Positions 1-9,248 of a stretch of 64,000 bases of DNA are shown here, in pieces (the stretch's first letter is position 1; every line of letters starts with the position of its first letter). Made by a program: the position numbers and the translations under genes. The notes below the pieces were generated by a model that saw only the letters and a program-made list of their open reading frames with translations, searched no databases and was not told the origin of the DNA. This stretch comes from Ilyomonas limi (lineage in GTDB: Bacteria > Bacteroidota > Bacteroidia > Chitinophagales > Chitinophagaceae). The DNA is taken from positions 118,637 through 182,636 of the forward strand of contig NZ_SZQL01000014.1 of the NCBI RefSeq assembly GCF_005233845.1, in the 5' to 3' direction.

Positions 1-2
1 CT

Positions 3-65
3 AATGGTAACACACCAGAATACCAGATGGTCCAGCTTGTATTTCCAGAAGAAGCGCATAATTAA
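3..65 (+). CDS. 3' end of an unidentified protein (partial)
   Basis: An open frame enters from the left edge and ends at TAA 63-65, giving about 20 residues ending in QLVFPEEAHN. The composition looks like a real protein C-terminus and a 200-base gap follows, but nothing can be said about function. The frame could also be open by chance. Confidence 0.35.
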   Translation, partial: NGNTPEYQMVQLVFPEEAHN

Positions 66-271
66 ATGTAGTAAACAAAACACTTTAACATTTGGTGTTT
101 TATACCAAATGCAGGTTTTGCATGATGAAATGTAAAGCCCTATAAAGTTAGCAAAGAGGCTAATGCAAAACATCAAGTAGTAAGTGCAGTTCGTCAAACG
201 GATTATGTATTGCTTGCAGCCTGTTTTTACTTTGTTATCGCAATTATTTATTCACCATAAAATAGTAAGTT

Positions 272-832
272 ATGAAATACCTATCTGTAAAAAAATCGCT
301 TATCAAGGCTTGCCTGTTTGTTTTTATTGCCTGTACGGCATTCATGAGTTCGGCTAAAGCCGGACTGGATTATTACAAGATTTTTTTGGGCAAAAAACTT
401 ATTTATGAGCGGTATATCAATAAGCCTTTGAGCCTGGAAAGCCTGCCCATCAGTGCCGCAGATGCTAATGAAACGTTGACCATTTATTATTATCAATGCC
501 AGGCACCTAATAAAACCGGTAGTAACAGAAGTATTGTTTTAAAAGATGATAAAGGTAATATGGTAAAACAATGGAGTTTTGCAAACGTGCAAAGCAACAG
601 TGCCGGTATGGCAATACCTGTAAAAGAATTGTTGCAGTTACAAAAAGCAAATAAGAGCCACGCACTTGCTTTGTACTATACCGCCGAAGGACGTACCGGA
701 GGTGAAAAGCTGGCATCTATACAGGCTGCTCCAAAAGATGTTTCCTACCTTGATAAGCAGGTTGATGAATATAATTCGCAGATGGTCTGGCACTTCTTTA
801 CATTGCTATTCAGAAATCTTGCAGTTGTTTAG
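272..832 (+). CDS. Secreted hypothetical protein
   Basis: I do not recognise this family. The 186-residue product starts with a basic segment and a hydrophobic stretch (about residues 8-28, ending SSAKA-G), a convincing Sec signal peptide, so it is probably periplasmic or surface exposed. The middle has alternating beta-type sequence (LTIYYYQC, RSIVLKDDKG) that would suit a small beta-sandwich. The C-terminus ends in a hydrophobic MVWHFFTLLFRNLAVV tail, which is unusual for a soluble protein and may be a membrane anchor or the result of a late frameshift. The gene stands alone and is followed within 12 bases by a strong terminator. Confidence 0.6.
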   Translation: MKYLSVKKSLIKACLFVFIACTAFMSSAKAGLDYYKIFLGKKLIYERYINKPLSLESLPISAADANETLTIYYYQCQAPNKTGSNRSIVLKDDKGNMVKQWSFANVQSNSAGMAIPVKELLQLQKANKSHALALYYTAEGRTGGEKLASIQAAPKDVSYLDKQVDEYNSQMVWHFFTLLFRNLAVV

Positions 833-844
833 TTGGGTTATAAG

Positions 845-890
845 CTCAAATTCAAAAGCCCGGAAGTTCTTCCGGGCTTTTGAATTTGAG
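845..890. terminator. Strong hairpin terminator, 21-bp stem
   Basis: Perfect inverted repeat 845-865 / 870-890 with a 4-base loop; the core is AAAAGCCCGGAA / TTCCGGGCTTTT. The A-rich and T-rich arms let it work in both directions. It sits 12 bases after the gene ending at 832. Confidence 0.9.
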
Positions 891-1097
891 AAAAGCAAGT
901 GATAGTAAAGAAGTCAGCCATACTTTCTTTATTAACCCAGTCCAATCTATTAAATAAAAACCTGCTTTAAACGTGCAGTTAATAAACCGTACTGCTGATA
1001 ATTATTATTGTATTGGTTTATCGAAATTCTTAGCTATCTGTACAGTTTCGTTGTTTAAAAGTTTAAAACAGCTTTATAGTTAAATTAAGAAAAGCCA

Positions 1098-1865
1098 TTA
1101 TTTATTTAAATATAAAATTATTTCTGTCAGAAAGTTTTCATTTACATCTTCATCTCTGTGCTGCTTAAAATAGGCATCTGCTTTATCTTTATCGGCATCA
1201 TCCAAAGCGGCTATTATAGCCTTTCGTTTTAAACTAACTTGCTTATAGGCCTTACCACCAGGTATTATTATATAATACTGGTTATCCTCTTTATATTCAT
1301 CGTACATATTACCCGACTGGGAAATGCCATCATTGCGAAAATTAGCCTTTATAAAAGTGGTGCCCACCAGCTTATACAAGCTGTATTTATCCGTGCTTTT
1401 AATAAGTGACAGGTACACCTTTGTTGGGTCAATTACTGGTACATGCTCAAAGCTGTATGTTTTATTATAGTAAACCAATACAAACGATTGCAAATTATCA
1501 GGAGCAATGGTGAGTATGTCCACTTTATTTTGTGTTGCCAGCAAGTTACCATTGGTCTTATCAAAGTTGTAGGCAAATGAGTCGCTATTAACGGTACTGC
1601 CCTGTGCGGTTGTAACCCTGCCTTTTACCCACGTGTCGAACAAAAAGCGTTTACCCTGCGTATTTTCCAAATTATTAAAACCGTTTACTGCACCATTGCC
1701 GTTGTTATTACCCACATTTTTTAGAGCGCTTTTAGATATAAACTGGCTAAAGTTTCCAAAGGCAGAACTCATTGAAGGAGGTGCAGATAACTGTGCATTG
1801 ACTGCAATACACAGTACAGCTAAAAGCAAAGCAACAGCGCATATTCTTTTAACTGCTATTATCAT
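1098..1865 (-). CDS. Secreted hypothetical protein
   Basis: The 255-residue product has a clear signal peptide (residues 1-24, ending VNAQ) and no recognised domain. A low-complexity Asn/Gly-rich linker (GNNNGNGAVNGFNN) at about residues 52-67 separates the N-terminus from a compact domain. In that domain, GKRFLFDTWVKGRV and later Tyr-rich segments suggest a beta-rich fold seen in many uncharacterised Bacteroidota exported proteins. It ends 19 bases before the inositol oxygenase start, so the two could share a transcript, with this gene downstream. No functional link to inositol is visible. Confidence 0.6.
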   Translation of the reverse strand: MIIAVKRICAVALLLAVLCIAVNAQLSAPPSMSSAFGNFSQFISKSALKNVGNNNGNGAVNGFNNLENTQGKRFLFDTWVKGRVTTAQGSTVNSDSFAYNFDKTNGNLLATQNKVDILTIAPDNLQSFVLVYYNKTYSFEHVPVIDPTKVYLSLIKSTDKYSLYKLVGTTFIKANFRNDGISQSGNMYDEYKEDNQYYIIIPGGKAYKQVSLKRKAIIAALDDADKDKADAYFKQHRDEDVNENFLTEIILYLNK

Positions 1866-1884
1866 TACTTTTATTTATTTTTCT

Positions 1885-2766
1885 TTACAGGCAAATTTCT
1901 GCCGGCAAATACTTTGCAATTAACGCTTCGTAATAAGGCTTTAACTCGCTTACCACCGGCGGCTTCGGACTTTTTGAGTATAAATCATACGGATTAAACT
2001 TATTCACCCATTCAAACATTTCACGGTCGTGGTCATCCATCAAATGCTCGTAGGCATGCTCGCGGTGTTGCGAATAAAAAGAGTGATAGCGTATCATGTA
2101 CAGCGCCGGCTCGGGCAGGTAGTCTTTCACAATGTGGTACAAATATTCATCGTGCCCCCAACTCATGTGCACGTTTTTTAGTCCGCAGCCATGCTCATAT
2201 ACGCCATATTTAGTGTTGTAGCGTTCATCGTACGTGTCGGGGTTTGCAGCAAAATATTCAGGATACACAATTTTGTCGGAGTGTGCGCAACCCACCGGAA
2301 ATGTATCGCCTACCACTGCCCATTGTGGCTCGCCAAAGAGGCACAATACTTTACCCATATCATGTATGAAACCGGTGAGTATAAACCAGTCGGGATGCCC
2401 GTCTGCCCGTATGGCTTCTGCTGTTTGCAGCAGGTGCTGTAGCTGGTCAAGCTCAATATCGGGGTCACTGTCATCCACCAGTGTGTTCAAAAACTCCATT
2501 GCTTCCCACACTTTTAATTTTTTGCGGTTAAACTGCAAAAACTCTTTCTTTTTTTCCAGCACAAAATCGTATGTCTGGTATTTATGATTCAGCCGGTAAA
2601 ATTCCCGCACAGTATCTCTTTCCGGATTGTCGTAGTTGCGGTACGCTTCCTTTGTTTTAGCCGGGTAGGTGTGCTCAGGATAACGTGTAAGCACATCTTC
2701 TTCCCATTGCTCAATGCTTTGTAATGGATTGATTTGCTCTTGTGTAAAAGGCATAGCAGCGCTCAT
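1885..2766 (-). CDS. Inositol oxygenase (myo-inositol to D-glucuronate)
   Basis: This is a MIOX-family di-iron oxygenase, which cleaves myo-inositol with O2 to give D-glucuronate. The 293-residue length matches the animal and plant enzymes. By spacing from the human enzyme (known ligands H98, H123, D124, H194, H220, D253), the six metal ligands are all present: H111, H135-D136 (FIHDMGK), H205 (SWGHDEY), H228 (MIRYHSFY) and D261 (NPYDLYSK). MIOX is patchily distributed in bacteria, so horizontal origin is plausible. No uronate or inositol catabolic gene lies nearby; the downstream gene is a secreted protein of unknown role. The family call is very secure, the physiological role is inferred. 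Confidence 0.95.
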   Translation of the reverse strand: MSAAMPFTQEQINPLQSIEQWEEDVLTRYPEHTYPAKTKEAYRNYDNPERDTVREFYRLNHKYQTYDFVLEKKKEFLQFNRKKLKVWEAMEFLNTLVDDSDPDIELDQLQHLLQTAEAIRADGHPDWFILTGFIHDMGKVLCLFGEPQWAVVGDTFPVGCAHSDKIVYPEYFAANPDTYDERYNTKYGVYEHGCGLKNVHMSWGHDEYLYHIVKDYLPEPALYMIRYHSFYSQHREHAYEHLMDDHDREMFEWVNKFNPYDLYSKSPKPPVVSELKPYYEALIAKYLPAEICL

Positions 2767-3034
2767 AATTCATTATTTTTTGGAGTTGTAAATATACTTT
2801 TTTAAAAGTAGCAATTTTCTTAAAATTCAGTTTTCTATAGCTGTAGCTAATAGGAATGCCGTAAAATACACTTTTCTTCTGTATTCCGCATTTACCAACA
2901 TTCTACTTTGTACTTTAAATAGTAAACCCTAAACGTGTAAATTGTACTCACTCTTCAATGTTTTTTTAAACAGTCTTTAATTTCTATTTAGGCATTTTTC
3001 TAAGCTATGCGGTTATCTTGCAGTCTCATCCAAT

Positions 3035-5134
3035 ATGGCAACTAAACTCTTTTTGGTAATAGTGGTAGTGGTAGGCAGCATGCTTGCTGGTTGCCAGGGA
3101 CGTGTAACTACTAGCCCGGAGCAGAATGTTTTTTACAACATCACGCATCAGGCAGAGACTTTTGGCTTTACCGAAGAAACATTTAATCAACTGCAGGCTA
3201 TTTTCAGCCAACATACATCACACGATTTTAAGAGTACTTTTTACTATTATAACTATGGCTGCGGGTATTATCACACCAAAAAACTAGATGAGCAAACTGC
3301 CCTGAAGTATGCCGATAGCATGTTGCTGCTGGTGCAAGACAAAGCAAATACGAAAACCGATCAGGCGGAGATAGCTATAGCCAACTTATCGGAAGGTGAT
3401 ATATTGTTTGCCCTGAAACGGTACAACGAAGCCTGGGATTATTATTACAATGGCAAGCTGGCTGCTGAAAAAAGCGGCGACCAATATACGCTAAGCGAGT
3501 ACAGTTACAGACTGGGCATGGCAACGTACAAAAAAGAACAGTACGATGCCGCCGCGAGGTATTTTGTAGATGCCTTTGAGCAGGCAGGACACCGCAACAA
3601 CAGCTTCTCCGATTTTTATCGCCGGCAGGAAGTATTGGACAATGCTGCACTAAGCTATCTGCATAGCGGCAAAGCAGATAGTGCTATATGGTACTGTAAT
3701 AAAGGGCTGCGTTATATAGCAGATAATGAAGGTAAACATACAGCCGATAAAAAAGAGTTGATACAAGCTGCTTATGGCGTGCTGTATGGTACTATGGGGC
3801 GTGCTTACCTGCAATTGCACGATACTACAGGAGCAGGGGTGCTGCAACAAAGCATCGCCATTAACGGGCTGCCCGGCCGGGAGAACGGAGATGCGCTGCA
3901 ATTGCAAGCATGCCTGGCGCAGTATTATTTAGATACCACTTTCTCTCTGCAATTACCCCGGGGCCATAAGATGCTGATGGCTATACAGCGAGGACTGGAT
4001 ACCCTGCACAGCGCAGATGTGGCTATCCGGTGGAATGAGCTGATGAGCCGTTATTATGCTTTGCAGGGCAACAAAGCGGAAGCTTATACTTATCTCACCC
4101 GTTACAATACGCTGCATGATGAGCAGATAGCTGCCAATAAGGCCCTTGCGGAAACCAATATTAATAGTCGCCTTAAAATGATGCAGGACCGCTATGAAAT
4201 GAGCTTGCTGAAAGCCAATAATCAACTCAAAACTATTTACCTGCAGATTGCTATTTTACTGTGTGTGCTCACTGGCGCTATCCTTTTTTTGATAGTGCGC
4301 AACTGGAAAAAGGAGAAAGAAAATAGCCATACCCTTGCTGCACTCAACAAGCAAATACAGCAGCAAACGATGCAATTGGAAGTTACCGTAAAACAGCTTG
4401 ACCAGCAGATAAAAGCAAAAGACTATATACTGCGTGTAATAGCGCACGACCTGCGCAATCCTATATCTGCCATCAGTACGCTTACACGCATAGTAAGCGA
4501 AGAGTATGAAAATGAGGAAGATAATAAAGAGTTTTTAGAAATGGCGCAATCTGCCTGCAAAGATTCGCTGGCAATGATAGACAGCATTATGCAGCTATCG
4601 CAGCAGAACCAGCCAGATACGCTTAAATGGTGCGTATTCGATATAAACAAAAGTGTATTGGATTGTGTGGAATTACTGCGCTGTAAAGCTGAAGAAAAAC
4701 GGCAGGAAATTGTGCTGCATACTGCCAAAACACCGCAATATACACTTGGCGATGCCGACAAGATAAACCGTGTGGTGAATAACCTGGTGATGAATGCCAT
4801 TAAGTTCAGCTTTCCAAACAGCACCATTGATGTGTATATAAAAGACAAAAAAGATAAGGTGGAAATCGAAGTGAGAGATCAGGGTATTGGCATACCAGCC
4901 GATATGCAGGCTAAAGTATTTGATGTGTTTACCGAAGCTAAACGCAAAGGCACATCCAAAGAAGCTACCTTTGGTTTGGGCTTATCTATTTGCAAACAAT
5001 TGGTAGAAGCACACGATGGTAAGATATGGCTCGAAAGTAAGGAAGGTTTGGGGTCCGCTTTTTATGTGCAACTGCATAAGCATTCATTATCGCCATCGCA
5101 ATCCGAGCCGGAACTTAAAGCAGAAGCAGTATAA
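3035..5134 (+). CDS. Lipoprotein TPR sensor histidine kinase
   Basis: Hybrid membrane sensor. The N-terminus is a lipoprotein-type signal (LAGC, Cys 20). It is followed by about 350 residues of TPR-like helical repeats, one membrane span near residues 405-428 (YLQIAILLCVLTGAILFLIV), a coiled coil rich in Gln (about 435-465), a HisKA domain with phosphoacceptor H471 (VIAHDLRNP) and a HATPase_c domain (DQGIGIPADM, then GLGLSICKQL). This layout is common in Bacteroidota, where TPR kinases sense cell-envelope or nutritional signals. No response regulator is adjacent, so it is an orphan kinase here. The next gene is on the other strand and a terminator follows at 5231. Confidence 0.9.
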   Translation: MATKLFLVIVVVVGSMLAGCQGRVTTSPEQNVFYNITHQAETFGFTEETFNQLQAIFSQHTSHDFKSTFYYYNYGCGYYHTKKLDEQTALKYADSMLLLVQDKANTKTDQAEIAIANLSEGDILFALKRYNEAWDYYYNGKLAAEKSGDQYTLSEYSYRLGMATYKKEQYDAAARYFVDAFEQAGHRNNSFSDFYRRQEVLDNAALSYLHSGKADSAIWYCNKGLRYIADNEGKHTADKKELIQAAYGVLYGTMGRAYLQLHDTTGAGVLQQSIAINGLPGRENGDALQLQACLAQYYLDTTFSLQLPRGHKMLMAIQRGLDTLHSADVAIRWNELMSRYYALQGNKAEAYTYLTRYNTLHDEQIAANKALAETNINSRLKMMQDRYEMSLLKANNQLKTIYLQIAILLCVLTGAILFLIVRNWKKEKENSHTLAALNKQIQQQTMQLEVTVKQLDQQIKAKDYILRVIAHDLRNPISAISTLTRIVSEEYENEEDNKEFLEMAQSACKDSLAMIDSIMQLSQQNQPDTLKWCVFDINKSVLDCVELLRCKAEEKRQEIVLHTAKTPQYTLGDADKINRVVNNLVMNAIKFSFPNSTIDVYIKDKKDKVEIEVRDQGIGIPADMQAKVFDVFTEAKRKGTSKEATFGLGLSICKQLVEAHDGKIWLESKEGLGSAFYVQLHKHSLSPSQSEPELKAEAV

Positions 5135-5230
5135 GGATTGAAGAGATAAGGAACAAGTGACAAGTTTAGTGTCTAAAGTTGGCGTTATGATAGTGTGCCA
5201 TTTTTGATGTTAGCAGTAAAACTATTTAAG

Positions 5231-5259
5231 AAAACACCTTACGGTGTTTTTCTTTTTTT
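5231..5259 (+). terminator. Rho-independent terminator of the histidine kinase gene
   Basis: Stem 5231-5238 / 5243-5250 (AAAACACC / GGTGTTTT) with a 4-base loop, followed by TCTTTTTTT. Confidence 0.85.
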
Positions 5260-5561
5260 GGGTATAAGCAGCAGATAATAATGCCATTCAAATTGAGTTG
5301 TGCGGATTAATAAGATTACGCAGCTAATTTACCTCCACTGATTAACCGAACTATCTACGTTGAAATAGTTTAATTAGGCTTGGTTGCCTCGTACCCACCA
5401 ACTGGTAGAATTTTTAACCTTTTATGCGGGTACATGAGTTAAACCGCAAAGGAGCTAAGGCATAAAGTAGTACAAAGAAGGTCTTAAACTTCCGCCTTAA
5501 AGCAATTAGATTATCATCTTCTTCAATCTGATTAATCATCTAAATCCCACAAAATCCCGTT
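5260..5561. other. Intergenic region, no gene seen
   Basis: No convincing frame on either strand. Around 5444-5475 there is a stretch (ACCGCAAAGGAGCTAAGGCA) of the degraded intergenic type seen again near 15215, 31450, 44235 and 49375. Confidence 0.5.
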
Positions 5562-6905
5562 TCAGACAACCTGCCTTGCTTTTATTTCCAGATAACGGTT
5601 GATAGTATTAGCGGTGAGTTTTTGCGGTGCGGTAAGCAATGCCATAATGCCGTGCTTTTGCAGTTCTTTTACCATTTGCTTTTTTTCTAAGGCAAACTTA
5701 TTAGCAATGGCTTTGTTATATACCTCCTCCAGCGTTACAGCGGGTTGTTGCTGTAGTTCAAATAATTCTGTATTCTCAAAAAATACAACCAATAAAGCAT
5801 GATGTCCAGCTAACTGTTTTAAAAAGGGGAGCTGCCTTTCCAAACCATACATGCTTTCAAAATTGGTGAACAATATCAGCAAACTTCGCTGTTTGATGCG
5901 ATATCGAACCGTTGTGTACAATGCTTCAAAATCAGCATCGGTAAAGCTTGTTTGCTGGCGGTACAAGGTTTCTAAGAGTAAAGAAATTTGCGTACTTTTT
6001 TTATCTGCCGGCACATATTGGTCTATATGTTTACTAAAAGTGAGCAAGCCTGCTTTGTCTTGTTTAAGCAATACAATATTGCTCAATACCAGCGTGGCAT
6101 TAATGGCATAGTCCAACAATGTCATGCCTTCAAAAGGCATTTTCATTGTACGCCCTTTATCAATGAGGCAAACAATCTGCTGGCTACGCTCATCCATAAA
6201 TGTGTTCATCATCAGACTGTTTTTACGTGCCGTAGCCTGCCAGTTGATATTGCGGTAATCATCGCCCGCCACATAATCTCTTATCTGTTCAAACTCCAGG
6301 CTCTGGCCTATTTTACGCAACGGTCTCGAACCGCCTTCCTGCAATTGGTTGGTTACAGCCAATAACTGATAGCGCCGCATTTGCATAAAAGAAGGATATA
6401 CGGCTACTGTTTGGGGTGCACCTGTCTTAATATGCCGCACAAGCATACCCAGCGGACTGTACACTAAAAGGTTGATGATGCCAAACCCGTATTCGCCACG
6501 TTCCAGTGGTTTTAAAGTGTACTCAATTAACACTGTATTATTGCCATCAATTGTAAGTGTACGCTGCCAGTTGCGCTCCTGAAACTGCACCGGCAACTCA
6601 TCAATTACTATAAGCCGCAACTTATAATTGCGGTGATTGGTAATGTGCAACGCTACTTTATTTTCATCTCCGTTGCTAAAGCGCTCGCTGCATTGCCGTG
6701 TAGCTGTTAGTGTTTTTTTACCGGCAAATGATATAATAAAATCTATAACAACCAACATTGCTAAACATAGTGCAGCGATGTATCCTATTTCTACCAGCGG
6801 TGGAAAAAAGTAGGCAACACAAAACAGCGCAATAATGCAGGCTGCAGTGATATAAAACAGCCTGCTGAAGTAAAAAGAAATGCTATAAAGTAGTTGTTTA
6901 AGCAT
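5562..6905 (-). CDS. DUF58 family membrane protein
   Basis: Two hydrophobic spans at the N-terminus (about residues 12-60) precede a cytoplasmic or periplasmic region with the DUF58 signature EFEQIRDYVAGDDYRNINW (about residues 205-223). This leads into a von Willebrand factor A-like half (VCLIDKGRTM). DUF58 proteins are regularly encoded with MoxR ATPases and are thought to take part in assembly or maturation of envelope complexes, as in the Bacteroides aerotolerance (Bat) systems. It is the last gene of the minus-strand cluster and lies 124 bases after moxR, so it may be translated from the same transcript. Confidence 0.9.
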   Translation of the reverse strand: MLKQLLYSISFYFSRLFYITAACIIALFCVAYFFPPLVEIGYIAALCLAMLVVIDFIISFAGKKTLTATRQCSERFSNGDENKVALHITNHRNYKLRLIVIDELPVQFQERNWQRTLTIDGNNTVLIEYTLKPLERGEYGFGIINLLVYSPLGMLVRHIKTGAPQTVAVYPSFMQMRRYQLLAVTNQLQEGGSRPLRKIGQSLEFEQIRDYVAGDDYRNINWQATARKNSLMMNTFMDERSQQIVCLIDKGRTMKMPFEGMTLLDYAINATLVLSNIVLLKQDKAGLLTFSKHIDQYVPADKKSTQISLLLETLYRQQTSFTDADFEALYTTVRYRIKQRSLLILFTNFESMYGLERQLPFLKQLAGHHALLVVFFENTELFELQQQPAVTLEEVYNKAIANKFALEKKQMVKELQKHGIMALLTAPQKLTANTINRYLEIKARQVV

Positions 6906-7029
6906 AATTTATTAAACTACAAGAGACAAGATTCAAGAGAAATATAAGAAAGGTAGCAGCTCATTTCCTCACAGATGAATTTGGAGGTTATATTTTTATC
7001 TCGTGCCTTTAACCTTGTCTCCTGCTCCT

Positions 7030-8013
7030 TTACCTTGGTATTTCAATACTATGTACAATTCTTTGTATCACTTCATCTTCTTTGGTGCCTTCCATTTCTT
7101 TTTCGGGCGTGAGAATGATGCGGTGGCGAAGCACTGGTGCTGCTACGTTTATGATATCATCCGGTATTACAAAATCGCGCCCGCTCATGGCCGCAAAGGC
7201 TTTTGCTGCATTCAATATAGCTAAAGAAGCACGCGGCGAAGCGCCTAAATACACCGATTTATCTGTACGTGTGGCTACCGTTATTTTAGCAATAAATTGC
7301 AATAGTTTTTCCTCTACCACAATTTGCTTAATCAACTGCCTTAGCCTTAATATCTCCTCACCACTCAACACCGGGTTAATAGCATCCAGCACGTTGTTAT
7401 TCTCCAACTGATGAAAGCGCTGCAATATCATTACCTCTTCCATCTCACTTGGATAAGGCACCGTAATCTTAAATAAAAACCTGTCCAACTGTGCTTCGGG
7501 CAGGCGATAGGTGCCTTCCTGCTCAATGGGATTTTGCGTGGCAATCACCATAAATGGCGGTGCCATGCGGTGCGTAATGCCATCCATCGTTACCTGCCGT
7601 TCTTCCATTACTTCAAACAAAGCGGCTTGTGTTTTGGCAGGTGAGCGGTTGATTTCATCTATCAACACAAAATTGCTGAAGATAGGTCCGCGCTTAAATT
7701 CAAAGGAGCTGGTGCCGGGGTTAAAAATATTTGTACCCAGCACATCGCTTGGCATCAGATCGGGTGTAAACTGTATGCGGCTAAAACCTATTTGCAGGCT
7801 GCGCGCTACCAATCTTGCAGTTAATGTTTTAGCTACACCCGGCACGCCTTCTATCAGTACATGGCCATCTGCCAGCAAAGCGGCAAGTATCAGGCGCACC
7901 ATTTCGTCCTGACCTACAATAATCTTTTTTATTTCTTTTTGCAACGCGAACACTGCGGTACTCAGTTCACTCAAGTCAAGGCGCTGCTCAAATAATTGTT
8001 CTTCCATATTCAT
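7030..8013 (-). CDS. MoxR family AAA+ ATPase
   Basis: A 327-residue AAA_3-type ATPase. Walker A is GVPGVAKT (residues 56-63), Walker B LIDEINR, followed by SPAKTQAALFEVMEERQVT and the sensor 1 ATQNP, with the AAA lid domain at the C-terminus. MoxR proteins act as chaperone-like ATPases for partner VWA/DUF58 proteins. The start overlaps the stop of the upstream DUF4350 gene as ATGA (8010-8013), showing translational coupling; the DUF58 gene follows. Whether the physiological target is a respiratory or stress complex cannot be read from sequence. Confidence 0.95.
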   Translation of the reverse strand: MNMEEQLFEQRLDLSELSTAVFALQKEIKKIIVGQDEMVRLILAALLADGHVLIEGVPGVAKTLTARLVARSLQIGFSRIQFTPDLMPSDVLGTNIFNPGTSSFEFKRGPIFSNFVLIDEINRSPAKTQAALFEVMEERQVTMDGITHRMAPPFMVIATQNPIEQEGTYRLPEAQLDRFLFKITVPYPSEMEEVMILQRFHQLENNNVLDAINPVLSGEEILRLRQLIKQIVVEEKLLQFIAKITVATRTDKSVYLGASPRASLAILNAAKAFAAMSGRDFVIPDDIINVAAPVLRHRIILTPEKEMEGTKEDEVIQRIVHSIEIPR

Positions 8014-9248
8014 GCTTTACTATAAAAATTTTCTAACTGCTGGTGGTATTGCAACAGTTGCTGCTCACTAAGGCGGTCGCTAAGTTTGATATGTATAAGC
8101 ATATCCATCAGCTTGTTTAATTCCTCTGCCGGTATTCCCGTTTTTAAAGATAACTGTTGTACAAAAGCAGTGTTTAATTCATTGGTAGGTAGTTTGTATT
8201 TATTTCTTACATAATCCAAAAAAAAGTGCGTCAGTTTTTCAGCTAAATTTTTATGATCCCCTTTTTCATAATACAGCTTTCCGATGGTTGTTACAAACTT
8301 CAGCGAATCGTTTGCAGGACGGTTATACTCCGGTATTAACCGCTGCCGGCGCTTTATTTCAGTAAGAAAATACAGTGCAAGCAATATTATCAGCATCCAA
8401 AAAGCATCATAAAAATTCTTATGACTCAATAACACCGACAGCAAACCCTTGTAGTCTTTATTATCCCTGTTTTTTTGTTTATACAGCAAAAAATATTCAT
8501 CCCACACAATCCTTTTTGTATTGGCAGGAAAAAGGCTCATCAGCTTTTCGTAATACTGATGATTGTTGTTGTATAACACAAAAAAGTTGGTAAATGTAAT
8601 AGGTGCCGTATGCAAAAAGATAGATCCCTTTTGTGTATTGATAGCAAGCAGGTTGGGCATTTTATCATCTCCATTATAGCCCAGCGGGTAGGTAAATAAA
8701 CTATCGTATTTTGTAAAGCGATTGTTGTACGATACGCCGGGATATACAAACTGTAAAGGCACCGTATAAGTGCGGCTGTCCAGTGTTACGGCAAACGAGT
8801 CGTACATATTAATAACGCCGTAATCATTCTTTACGGTAAAGGGATTGAACACCTCTTCCTGCTGTATTTTAAAGAAAAGCCGTGCTGTTTTGTTCATTTG
8901 CAAACAACTGATAAATACCGCATTGCCTTTTTGGGCAAATGCAGTAAGCTTATCCAGTTCACTTTCTGTAGGATTGAAATAACTATTCACAATCAACAAT
9001 ACCTGGCCGGAAGAATCTAATGAAAGATTTTGCCACAACTCAGGCGCATAATGGTTTATTTCAATGGCAGCCTTAGGAAATTGCTGCTGCAATAAATGGT
9101 ACGCTGCATACGTGCCATAAGGTATTTTATCTTTCGGGTTAAAAGTAATACGACCATCAAACTTGTGCGGCTCTTTATGCAGCAACAACAAAGTGGAAAG
9201 CGCTATCAACAATATTGCACCTGCTATGTATGGAATCCATTTCTTCAT
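8010..9248 (-). CDS. DUF4350 domain membrane protein
   Basis: I place the start at 9248 (MKKWIPYIAGAILLIALSTLL), because it gives an ATGA overlap with the stop of the upstream gene and begins directly with a membrane span; a longer frame to 9335 would add 29 unlikely residues. The 412-residue product has an N-terminal span, a DUF4350-like extracytoplasmic domain (PKDKIPYGTYAAYHLLQQ), a second span near residue 270 (WMLIILLALYFLTEIKRRQR) and a cytoplasmic tail. DUF4350 genes accompany MoxR/DUF58/DUF4129 clusters throughout Bacteroidota; function is unknown. Confidence 0.85.
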   Translation of the reverse strand: MKKWIPYIAGAILLIALSTLLLLHKEPHKFDGRITFNPKDKIPYGTYAAYHLLQQQFPKAAIEINHYAPELWQNLSLDSSGQVLLIVNSYFNPTESELDKLTAFAQKGNAVFISCLQMNKTARLFFKIQQEEVFNPFTVKNDYGVINMYDSFAVTLDSRTYTVPLQFVYPGVSYNNRFTKYDSLFTYPLGYNGDDKMPNLLAINTQKGSIFLHTAPITFTNFFVLYNNNHQYYEKLMSLFPANTKRIVWDEYFLLYKQKNRDNKDYKGLLSVLLSHKNFYDAFWMLIILLALYFLTEIKRRQRLIPEYNRPANDSLKFVTTIGKLYYEKGDHKNLAEKLTHFFLDYVRNKYKLPTNELNTAFVQQLSLKTGIPAEELNKLMDMLIHIKLSDRLSEQQLLQYHQQLENFYSKA

